Shown: piece by piece, positions 16,647-27,500 of the stretch | How positions within the stretch are numbered: position 1 is the stretch's first letter | How the letters are laid out: each line of letters starts with the position of its first letter | Assembly: GCF_000327385.1 (NCBI RefSeq) | Contig: NW_008709919.1 | Location: 1,456,530 to 1,520,529 of the forward strand | Length of the DNA stretch: 64,000 nt | Direction of reading: 5' to 3' | From: Lottia gigantea | Taxonomy: Eukaryota; Mollusca; Gastropoda; Lottiidae | Made by a program: the position numbers and the translations under genes | Notes under the pieces: generated by a model | The model's database searches: none | What the model was told of the DNA's origin: nothing | The model's input: the letters and a program-made list of their open reading frames with translations, nothing else

Positions 16647-19600
16647 ATGGTCGTGTTTTTGTTTGACATTACCGTTTGGAGTTTACTTCTACTTATATTA
16701 ATCGTGTGCGTTTCTTTTTTCATTCAAATGAGGTAAGTGTACTGATTTGAGGCAACACTAGTGCAAAATAAACAGCTTCATAAGGTATTTTCTATGAAGT
16801 ATGTCTCCTGTAACAGTAGCTTGTGAAAAAGCTCAAGGGCGTGATCATTGTGAGAAGGGTATGTTTCTCAAATTTGCAAATCATCTCAATGTGAAAAAGT
16901 GAACTTCTGAGGCCAATTTTTTGAAAGCATGTTGGTGAAAAATATGCATTTAGCCTTATCAGATACAGACCTTTACGTCAGAGGTTAAACTAACAAACAT
17001 TGATGACTATTCGCACACAATGATGCAAATCTATTATGAGGGAAATTTGATTAGGTTTGAGTTATTTTCAGAATTGATTTTGTTTTGTTTTCTTCAAATA
17101 GTTCAATTTTAAGGTCTTGGAAGTATGCGGATATAAATGAATGATTCGGGATTGCTGTTGCCATGTTGGATTTTACTTAGTTTAAGAATCCATATTCGAT
17201 ATGAAAATATTGTTTCACAAGATTCCACTATAATTGCATATCTGTTCTGTTAACGGTGCGGTATGTGCGTCGCCATAGATAAGTATTCATGTATCTATAT
17301 ATTGTAATTAATTCCTTTTTTCTGTTGTGATATAGATTGATACCGTTTTACCCTTCCAGGAAGTCGAAGAGAAGAAGTAAAATAAAGCCAAAGGATGTGG
17401 TAGTCTTGTATCAGGTCGGAAGAGGAGTTGAAGCACCAAGTCCTTCCCCGTTTCCCCTCAAATTGGAAACTTTTTTGAGAATGCACAAAATTCCATATAC
17501 GGTAGGTCATGTGCAATATCAAATCAAAAATCAAAAACTGTAACAAAGGACTCTGCTTGTTTACTTTATTTTTTAGAAAAATGCAAGCTATTCGTATGTT
17601 CAGCACCTAAGGTTGAAAATCGACTACCAGAAGGAATCTACAGTGTTTAATAATTTTGTTGAAATTTTGCATGTATGCTGGTATTTTGAGCTTCCCACAA
17701 TTCTGTGGGCTGTACTCGCACACAAAGCGATTCAACGATATTATTTCAGAATAATTCGTACAATGCCTTTTCAGAACAATTTTTATATTAGAGATCAGAA
17801 CGATTCTTATAATACTATTTCAGAACGATTCTTATAATACTATTTCAGAACGATTTTTATATTAGATCAAAACGATTCTTATAATACTATTTCAGAACGA
17901 TTTTTATATTAGAGATCAGAACGATTCTTATAATACTATTTCAGAACGATTTTTATATTAGATCAAAACGATTCTTATAATACTATTTCAGAACGATTTT
18001 TATATTAGAGATCAGAACGATTCTTATAATACTATTTCAGAACGATTTTTATATTAGATCAAAACGATTCTTATAATACTATTTCAGAACGATTTTTATA
18101 TTAGAGATCAGAACGATTCTTATAATACTATTTCAGAACGATTTTTATATTAGATCAAAACGATTCTTATAATACTATTTCAGAACGTTTCTTATATTTT
18201 TTCAGAACGATTTTTATATTATTTCAGAACGATCATACCAGTAAGTTTTCCAGTAAAGGTAAAACACCATGGATACAATATAATGGTGTCTCTGTAGCCG
18301 ATTCTCAACTTTCCATCAATTTCTTACGAAAAACATTCAATCTGGAAGATGAAGATCTCACGCCAGTTGAAGAAGCCACTGGTAGAGCTTTTCAGAAGAT
18401 GACAGAGGAAAACTTGTATTGGTAAGTTCTCCACCAGCTATTTCGAATAAAGCTGATATAACCGTTTATCATTGTTCAGCTATTTGAAATACATAACAGT
18501 TCAATGCCTTCTTCAAAATACCCTTTCTTTTCATATCAATGCTTACTATTTTTTGGGCTACATTCTACTTTTGAGATTCAGACTCAGCCAGTTATTGATG
18601 TAATAGCTATCACAAGGCAAGGCCTTAGCTTTGGAGATCGACCCCACTTAATTCGATTGATCTGGGTTTTATTTATCAACAAAGGAAATATAACACTTAA
18701 TTGACTTTGAGGAACTCTCAGTTGTAAACGCTCGCGGTTGTGTTACTGAATGTAAAGGTTGTAGGATTGATATTGTGTGTTGGAACAAAGGATATCAACA
18801 GGTTCGTACAATTTAGTGAGCCTAAATGATAATTGAAATAAAGCGCATTATATACATTTTCCGATTACATGTATTAAAATACCACGTTTGTATTGCAGGA
18901 CGATGTGCCATTCGTTATTTATAGAAAACCAAAGTCGTGTTGGTGAAGTGCTACCATTATATACTGGTATTAAACTAAAGATATTGATATTCATATTATC
19001 ACGAGTATTACGATTAGAGATGTGGGGTCATGGTATTGGTCGACATTCTAGTAAAGATATCGAACAGATTGGTTCTGAAGATCTTCTAGCTTTGTCAACT
19101 TTTCTAGGTGAATTTAAAACACTTTGCTTCTCAACTTTTCCAGTTAATGAAAGTAGATCTAAATAAACAGCTGATCAACGGGGATCTATCAGCTGATGAA
19201 AGTAGGTCTTTAAAAACAGCTGATTAAAGTAGCTCTATACCAAACAGCTCATGATAGTAGGTCTGTAAAAACAGCTGATTAAAGTAGGCATATAACAAAG
19301 ACTGCTGTAAAGTATCATGGGTGGTTGAAATTCAGCTACATCAGCTGGTAATGCTGATATTTTCATTTATCATATATTTCTTAATGAATTGACCAATAAT
19401 TAGAATTTAAAACCATTTGGAAATGAACATCGACAGTCACCCTGTTTCTGAAACGATTTTCCTAGATTGCTGCACTAGAAGAAGTGTGGTTATATCAAAA
19501 AATCACATCACCAAGAGTGATTATTTACCCTCAAATTATGTATTTAGGTGAAAAGAAGTATTTTCTGGGTGAGGAACCACGGGAAGTAGATTGTGCTATT

Positions 19601-20052
19601 TTTGGAATGTTGGTTCAGATAGCTTATCATATGCCTGGTACACCACACGAACGCCTTATACACGGTAATCAACTTATATTTTTCATTCAAATTTTAACAG
19701 CAATTTTGTTATCATTTCAAGCCTCATATCCAATCCAGCCTATCAAACATCGGATTTTATATGCGAAATGTGTCAATGAGCTTTTAGTACAGGTTTTCGC
19801 TTCAGAATATTCCAGTTTTATTTCTCGCTACTCTTTAGTGATTTTGTTTACTTTTTTTATGCGCTTGAAGTCCTTATATTATTGTATGCTATCTTTTTTG
19901 ATTTTGCAGACAAATACAGAAACTTGTTGGAATATTGTGAACGAATAAAGGCAAAGTACTGGCCAGATTGGGAAGATCGATGTTTTAATGCCGATAATGT
20001 TACAGACGACATGGGACATATCTATCATAAGCCAAATGGAATGGCTTCTTGA
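16647..20052 (+). CDS. FAXC: Failed axon connections homologue (metaxin-like GST fold, membrane anchored)
   Basis: Exons are 16647-16732, 17360-17501, 18228-18421, 18899-19107, 19548-19664 and 19910-20052; they join in frame to 296 residues. Residues 5-26 are a hydrophobic segment (WSLLLLILIVCVSFF), followed by a basic stretch RKSKRRSKIKPK, so a membrane-anchored protein with one N-terminal helix is likely. The glutathione-S-transferase-like N domain follows: PSPFPLKLETFLRM and KGKTPWIQYNG, close to the FAXC pattern of a thioredoxin-fold half. The C-terminal helical half contains GHGIGRHS, GEKKYFLGEEPREVDCAIFG and YCERIKAKYWPDW, as in vertebrate FAXC. The family was named for an axonal development role in Drosophila; enzyme activity is not established. 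The start is the first ATG of a good signal-anchor exon with a GTAAGT donor. Intron 2 holds a remarkable repeat of its own acceptor. Identification is strong; the first exon is slightly less certain. Confidence 0.9.
17744..18227 (+). repeat. Tandem array of 3' splice-site cassettes at the end of FAXC intron 2
   Basis: The real acceptor is TATTATTTCAG at 18217-18227 and exon 3 begins AACGATCATACC. Upstream, the intron consists of repeated units in which TATTTCAG is followed by AACGATT. Units are alternately about 47 and 49 bp long (a TTAGATCAAAACGATTC version and a TTAGAGATCAGAACGATTC version). Counting from the diverged leftmost copies near 17744 there are about twelve AG/AAC(G)AT junctions before the true one. 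Thus each unit carries a branch/pyrimidine region, the AG and the first six exon bases. Confidence 0.9.
19130..19300 (+). repeat. Short diverged tandem repeat in FAXC intron 4 (AACAGCTGATTAAAGTAG)
   Basis: Three to four copies of a unit of roughly 50 bp containing AAACAGCTGATTAAAGTAG and GAAAGTAGGTCTTTAAA. It starts about 20 bases after the donor at 19108. Confidence 0.6.
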
Positions 20053-23000
20053 ACGGTGTAAAAGTCACACTTGAACGCTTTTGAGGGACGTATGTTAGTC
20101 CATGGCGTTTGTGGTCGGTCATGCAGACTTGCATGTTAATGGAATGCTTGTGATTTGGTGTCGTTTTTTTTGGGGGGGGGGGGTGGGGGGGAATGGTTAT
20201 GTCACTATATCAAAGATATCAGGGGCGGCATCTGTAAAATTTGAAATAGTAAGCAGTATCATCTCATTGAAATACCAATCTAGATATTTTGTTGTGATGC
20301 ATCGTATACATCTCTAATTACAGACAGGCACATGCCTGGGGACGACGGGGGAAACATGTCGAAACGTTGCATAAAACTTTAACTAGTGATTGTTGTTCCA
20401 TAAAGCTGTGTCTATATATCGTACTCACAATTCCTAAATGCCATTCAAAGACTTTGTTTTAACATTGTAACATTATTTTTGTTTTATGTTATGAACTTCA
20501 TTTTTTAAAATCTTTTTAACTTTAATTTACTCTGATGTATATCTATATTACATATAGATATATCAAAATAAAACCAAGCAAATCGGTGAAAATTGCTGTA
20601 TAACTCTACTTTTTTTAAGGTGTTTAGAAACGACGTTTGAAAAACTCTCAGAATATCCTTAATCTTGTGGCATTTTAAACTGCGTTCTAAAAGCTCCAGG
20701 CAATAACCAAGGTCCACGATAAAAATCCCACAGTTGAAAATCAGAAGAAGCAACGCTAATAACTCTATGCTGGCAAAAACAGTTCTTGATGCATGGAATT
20801 GTCATTGGCATTACAAACAAGTTCGATTAGAAGCGAAATATATGACAATATACGACCATTTAATTTTTAGTGCTTAAAAGAAAAGGCAAAATGTTGTTGA
20901 TAACACCCCTTAACTAGTTACTATTATACCTTTTTCTATTGAAACCATCACATAATTAGACGCTTGTTTCCACAAAATGATACTTTAAACAAATTAAATT
21001 AACGTTTTTCCTCCAAAAGACGCGTGACATACAATAAATTAACTATTGACATAGAAGACATAACTTAGTAACTATACTAGGTCACTTGAAATTATAATGA
21101 CGACAGTTTTTAAAAATAAGTCGAGGTAAAGGTTTTGTTTACTACGCCGAATATTTTACCAGCGTACATCACACGCACACACTGGATTTTATGACTATTG
21201 TATGTGCGAGATAAAGGCTATAAAAGTCTGTTGTGATCGAGAATTTATCGATTTTCATCAGTTTATGGTTTCTGTTCTCGGCCTGCAAGATATTCGATCA
21301 ATAATCTACCAGTCATAGCTGATGACGTAATTACAGTGCCAGAATCCGGTATACTAGGACTAATATTTATGTTATATTTTCTTATATAAAAGGTGAGTAT
21401 ATAAGTAATATTTATAAGTTATTTTATTGATATACTGACCACAATATTAACCTGTATCTACTCATCTACTGACCTAAATAACAATGTATCTAGATTTATT
21501 GATTGAGTATATAGCTCACCGTTAGAACGACCAGCCGGCTACTTGTAATTTAATTTCGCTATGTCAGCTTGAATAACGCCAATATATATTCTACGTAGTT
21601 AAGTTGGCTTTGAACAGTTTTACATCTACCCTGGCCCCCATGCACCCCCTCTCACCAGACAAAAAACTGTTATTCCAGATATTCATTTGTAATGTCCGTC
21701 CTTTTAAGATCTGTATAACCTAATTGACATTCCATGATAGGTCATCGTGATACCGGTACCTTCGAAGGTATGTCTCACAGATGCCTTCCTAAACCGCAGT
21801 ACCGGAGTAAGTTCATCCCTTTCTCTCCAACCAAATGGCCCAGTACTTGCTCTGGAAAAAGGTCGAGATAGCACCTAAGAAAGGCCAACCCATTTCCCTC
21901 TGTCAGTGAAGCAGTTCAGAGGGACTGGCACGATATTATTTTGTAGGAGACTCTGTGTGCAACAGGTTGTGCATGTTAAGAATCTTTTGACAGCTGGAGA
22001 ACGAACAAGTGTATGCTAATGTGACTGTACTGGTTAGAATTTATCATTTATCAATGGTTCTACCAAGCCTCATTAGCCTGAGCTAAAAAGAAGGAACGAT
22101 GTTCACTGAAAATGAGTTTTTACTTTATACATGGAAGAATATAGTTGACCGTTTAAAAGATGCCCGTTAATTCTAGACTTTCAAATATCTTTTGTGTAGC
22201 AAAGCTTAATCTCTCTAAATATCACGTTTATTACTAATATTAAGTTATGAAAAATTAATACATTGCTATGGCAAGGACAGACATATAACCCAATTATTTC
22301 CTTTACTGACGTTCGTTGACCAAATTTTACTGGCAATTCCGGGGCATCCGGAAGTCTATCCAGAGCTAGTGTACCTTCATCTTCACAACAATTTGTACAA
22401 AACAAATTGGCCAGCAATGGTCGCGAATAAGAAATTTGAATCGATAATGTTTTTTATGTTGGTCATTGTTGAGTCACAGATGGCAATTGTTGCACATTTT
22501 CTAATGAGCTGGTAGATCATATGAACATTGACAAGTGCAGAAACCACGTGCTGCCACAATACAAAAATAATTGTGCTAATCAAAGATCTCTCTCTATCGT
22601 TTATCGAAGAATTAAAAAAATAGGATAAATGGAAAATATCAGCTGAGGAACGAAGGTACCATAGGATACCCCTTTGTGGGGTAGAGGGGGAGATTTTTAC
22701 AAATTTAAATATGCTTCAGAAATCATGTCCTTAGAAGCAATCTTTTCATCCTCAAACCTCAAATTTTTAAGTTTGTCCAGAAAAAAGGGGGATTCCTTTA
22801 AAAAGAGGAAGTGTGGGATCCGCGAACGGTTACAAAAAACACGACTGTTAAATATTACTTTAACAACAAAATAAAATAGTTTCTTTTCTGTTAGAATTTT
22901 TGGACTATTCTCGATTAATTTAGTATAATATCATAATGACAGGACTCGCTATGCAGAACGAACTAAACAATTAAAGGCGTGGTGCAACCAAACTACATTT

Positions 23001-24587
23001 TGATAGGTCGACCTTTCAATTATACTTGTAGATGCTATTGCTTACCCTGCTTAGACTTACAAACGCCATAACACCATGATTTCAGACCTTTTGGACTCGT
23101 CATGACCCATTTCTAAATGAATCCCTCGCACACCAACAGAAAAGTGTATAACTTCGGCTTTAAGTTCGCACACCAGACAGAAATGTCAGAAAACACTACT
23201 GAAATCATAAAAAGGTTGCAAATTGTCCAAGAGGTCTCTGAGGTACTCCTTGTGGTGTTCCATGGATATAAAGGCTATAATGCCACGATTTCCAACCGGG
23301 AATATTAGTGTACCTCAAGGTTACCAATGTACACCATAGGGGTACCAGACAGTATTGAAACATCAGTGATATTTAACGAAGGAGCTGAAATTTAAGAAAA
23401 CGTTTACTTAGTTGTTCGGACGAGACGATTAAAACGAAATCCCGTGTGCAACAACACAATCTATCTGTTTTAAATCACTCGGAAGTTAAATACACACTGA
23501 TTCATATATCTGAAGGCCAAAACCAAATAAACACTGATCTATAACAAAATAAATCCGGAAAAGCAGTACCATGTGGTCGGCCTGAGCAGTTGGAATCAGT
23601 GATCTTCCAGCTGCTAGTGGTAGGTTAATATGTACATGTGAATATTTCACTTTGACAGATCCGATAAGAGGTTGCTGTTCGGAATATATTTTAACAAAAA
23701 GTAGCTTTTCGTGTGTATCTTGGATGAGGTCAACTAAATTGATTAAAAGTTATTGCCCTTGACTTATTTAAAAAATATAACAGTAAGTAATTGAAACTGA
23801 ATAGTTTTGATTGGATTTGATGAGACAAATTAATGTGAATGTGCAAGATCTCTGATTAGTTACATGTATTACTCAATAATTGAGATGGAGATGTAATGAT
23901 ATAATATTTTCATCGAATGATCCTCATTAGTGGTTTCTTTCGAGTAATTACATGCAAATTGGAATATCAGCTTCAAAGTTGTAATGATGACTATACGGTG
24001 TTGATAGAAATACGATACAGATCACACATCATTGCACCATTTTAATATTTGTTTTATTAAATTGGGCAGTTTTGGGGTAAAGACTTCGGGTATTTCCTTT
24101 TTAAAGTTGCTCTGGGGGACGAATGGTTATTTCGAAGTTAGGCCAGAAAACTTCTCCTTAGTTATCTACACAAAATCATTCTAAGACTATCATTACTGTT
24201 GTGCAGCCGATTTTAATCACTGTAAAAAAATTTAGAAATAGAAATTATCTAAAAATTAAATTTACTCAAGTAATCAGAATGCATAATACATGTATGATAA
24301 AATGCCCCTCTCCGCCGCTTCTAAAGAAATTAACCCCGTTTCGGTGGACGGAACACACCTGCTCGGTTCTTTAGGTTAGTGGATGCCAGAATAGAGGCTA
24401 ATATGATAACACACGGTTGCTTTATATCGCTATCATTATACAGTACATTATACCCTTCTCAGTACACTGCACACCATGGGGTTGGTTATTGATAGACGTT
24501 AGGGTACAGACTAGGCGTCCGTACATGCTTATTTCGTTATTTTGAAGGATTTATTTTTGCAATTAGAGTGACTTATTTATTAACAAC
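20053..24587 (+). other. FAXC 3' flank and intergenic region up to the dematin-like gene
   Basis: No recognisable coding exon. A G-run of about 24 bases interrupted by a T lies near 20169. A GGAAACATGTCGAAACGTTG stretch at about 20353 resembles the GAAACGTT 3' ends seen in some Penelope-like or related non-LTR elements. Minus-strand frames at 22181-22583 have no recognisable motif. No LIM-type Cys/His exon was found, which matters because full ABLIM genes would carry them upstream. Confidence 0.45.
20318..20410 (+). repeat. Possible retroelement 3'-end remnant (CATGTCGAAACGTTGC)
   Basis: The phrase GGGGACGACGGGGGAAACAT, followed by a GTCGAAACGTTGC segment and an AT-rich stretch, resembles dispersed invertebrate repeat ends. 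No reverse transcriptase or other part is present nearby. It is offered only as a pointer. Confidence 0.25.
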
Positions 24588-24597
24588 ATGGGTAAGT
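24588..24597 (+). other. Inferred minimal first coding exon (ATGG) and splice donor of the dematin-like gene
   Basis: ATGG is followed at once by GTAAGT. It gives the phase (one base of a glycine codon) needed by the acceptor at 27267-27268. The resulting start MGQKNG has glycine at position 2 and small residues further on, as in N-myristoylated proteins. This is inference from phase and splice-site quality only; another upstream exon could replace it. Confidence 0.45.
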
Positions 24598-27500
24598 AGT
24601 ATAATATATGAAAAATTGATTATTTTTGCGGTATTTTAGCCAACCAAACTATGGCAAAGGTATGACCCAAATACCGAATACATGATAAGGATAAACGTAT
24701 GTTTACATTTTTTTGTATTAAAAATCTTCCTGTTATGTTCTTGCACGCTCTGGAATGACTGAGGCAAAGCTTTAGTCTTTGTCTTATCATTTGAAATATT
24801 TCATTTTCGTCTATTTATATACAACAATGATTGTAATACATTTAAAAACAATGTAGCAAATTGAGAGACTGTTTCTGATGTATTCAAGATGGCGGAGGGT
24901 CAAATGTGGTTTATCAACATGACGTTATTTACTACTATTTTGTGTATGACTACTCATGCGTCTTTTCAAAGAAGATCTATTACGTACTTTAACCCGGCTT
25001 ATAGATTGCAATTGCTCTTATACGTAATATTATTCGTAAGAGAAACCCTGGTTTCGTTTCCAAAAATTTTTCTAAACAAAGGGAAATAACTCAGTGATGA
25101 GTAATTTCTTAATTTAATTTTTACTCAGTACTACAGCTGTAAATATATTTGTAGTGACATCAAAATGTATCTATTAAAACCCTCAAAAATAAGTTTTGTA
25201 TTTGACCTTTTGTGCCTTATTAGGCCCGAAAATGTTAATCATGTAGTACGGTATGCAATGAGGGAAACAGTAGCTACTCTTCTCATATGATGAGATAGTC
25301 ATGTTACTAGCCTACATTTAGAATTTTCCTGGGGCATAGTTGAACTGTCTGAAAAACCTCATATGTTATTCCACTTGGAAATAAATGCATTGGTTTGCCT
25401 GATATTGCACCGACAACTTATGGTAAACATATTTATATGGTAGAGCTTAAACACCATGATACACCATTTACGGAGGATAACCATATCTTGGTCTCAGAAA
25501 AGGTCATTGTTCAGCGGAGCTCACCAGTTATAGTTTTCACAGCTTACCATCAAATTTTAGCCTTCTTAACCATGCGTACAGTATCCTTAATTATCTGTGT
25601 TTAAAAATTACATTGACGAATCATCTTTTCTAAACTCAGCCATGTTGGTAGGACTGTTTAAGACTGGATAGTCAAAAAGTATCCCTACATGGTATTTCCT
25701 ATTATTAGAGACCTTATTAACAAGACGTATTTAGGTATCCTCATTTCCAGGCAGTTGATTAACTAGTGAAAGACAATAACAAAGAGTGAAATTCCTAATT
25801 TGAAGTATTAATTTAGAGATTTTCAGCAGATAAAGTACCTCTGAAGTATATTTACATATATTCACCACTCAATCAACCCCCAAAAATGGTGAACTTTGAC
25901 CTTTAAGACCCTCCTACCGAGGCATGTTTTTTTCCAAACTTTCAGAATGATATGATTATTATAAATAAAAGAATATGGCCTACTTTAAAGTTTGTTCAAG
26001 ATTATAATTGAGTAAATATTATTTAGAATGATATATAAATATCAGTTGGTGTTAAATAGATTAAATTTCACTATTTACTTTCAAATTCTTTTTACTTGAA
26101 AATGAGGGGATATATGGTGCTCACTTCGTCCATACCAGGCTCCCTTTGAGGGTAAAGAAAGGGGATTCTATATACAATTATAAAGTATTTATAAAGTCTT
26201 TAAATGACATTAAGAAGTAGATAGAACATTAAGTAAGTAGGAACACTATTATGGATATACTACTCCTTTCATGATAAAGATTCCTGTATGGGAATGGAAA
26301 TGTTGCTAAAATTAAAGAAAGGAGTAGTATATTCATTTTGTTCCTATTTATTTAATATTAACATAGTGTTTGTGATATTTCAATGAAATTCCATTAAAAG
26401 CATGTCTAAGTTCTGTTGAATATTGTTCAGTTAGTATATTTCAAATATAAAAATAAGAAGTGAATATTATCTGGTGGTACCAATTCATCATAATCATCTG
26501 AAAGGGACTGGATAAGGTAACTCTTTATTACCGTTTCAGGAATTCTTGTATAATATTTATAAGGCTGACAATCACTAAAAAAAATACAAACTTACAACAA
26601 AAACAATATACATGATTGGAACATAACAATTTACAATACAGTACAATGCAATTGGGACTTAAAAAAAAAGTATATATGGCAGATTTCTTTGGTGCTTGTT
26701 TGATATATTAATAGAATATGGAATAAAGAATTTTATCTCTATTTGTACTGATTTTGGTATATAGATACTGTTGTCCCAAATGCAGTGGTTTGAATTCTGA
26801 GTTTAAAAAATGGTTCAGATTGTCAACTAAATAATGAGACAGTAATAACTTTTAAAAAGTTTAGACCTCAAAGCTAGAACTAAATATGCTTATTTGAACC
26901 CTTAACACCCCTAAAACAATGGACATTCAAAACAGTGTAAATTTTATAATTTGTATTCAAACTAATCATAATAATCACACATAATAATGTAACTATAATC
27001 ATGAAGCTGTAATAAGATGCTCAGTGGGAAGACTGTTACTGTTTTCCTTGGAATCACTTAATAACTGGAAACAATTATATGGATAGCAATTACTTTATTA
27101 AAGCTTGCATGATTCATACCTCAGTTACTAAATGCCACTCAAGGAAGGATTCATATAATATCCTCCCCCAAAAAAAATCTCCTACAACAGTTGTCCCTAT
27201 GTTGGGAACCAGGGAGTTAAAATATTTCAAATATAGAAATAAGGAGGGAATATTTCGCTATATTTTAGGTCAGAAGAATGGTAGACACAGTAACGGCCAT
27301 CTAAATGGTGAAGATGTTGATGGTAATTTAGAACAACCCACACAAGCAGAACCAGTTCAGGAAACCTTTTCAGCAACAGAAACTCCCCAACAGCACAGCA
27401 CATCTTCTAAACCCATTCCAAAGAAAAAATCCAAACACAAAGAAGAAACCATGAAGAAAAGTCCAAGAGCATCCTCTAAAGAAAAGAGTGTGGAGATTGA

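Noticed and set aside
22181-22583. Minus-strand frames with several cysteines
   Set aside because: Considered as LIM or receptor exons, but no zinc-binding Cys/His spacing or transmembrane pattern fits.
20053-24587. Search for LIM-domain exons of an ABLIM gene
   Set aside because: No CxxC...HxxC pattern in any frame with splice sites; the gene is treated as dematin-like here.
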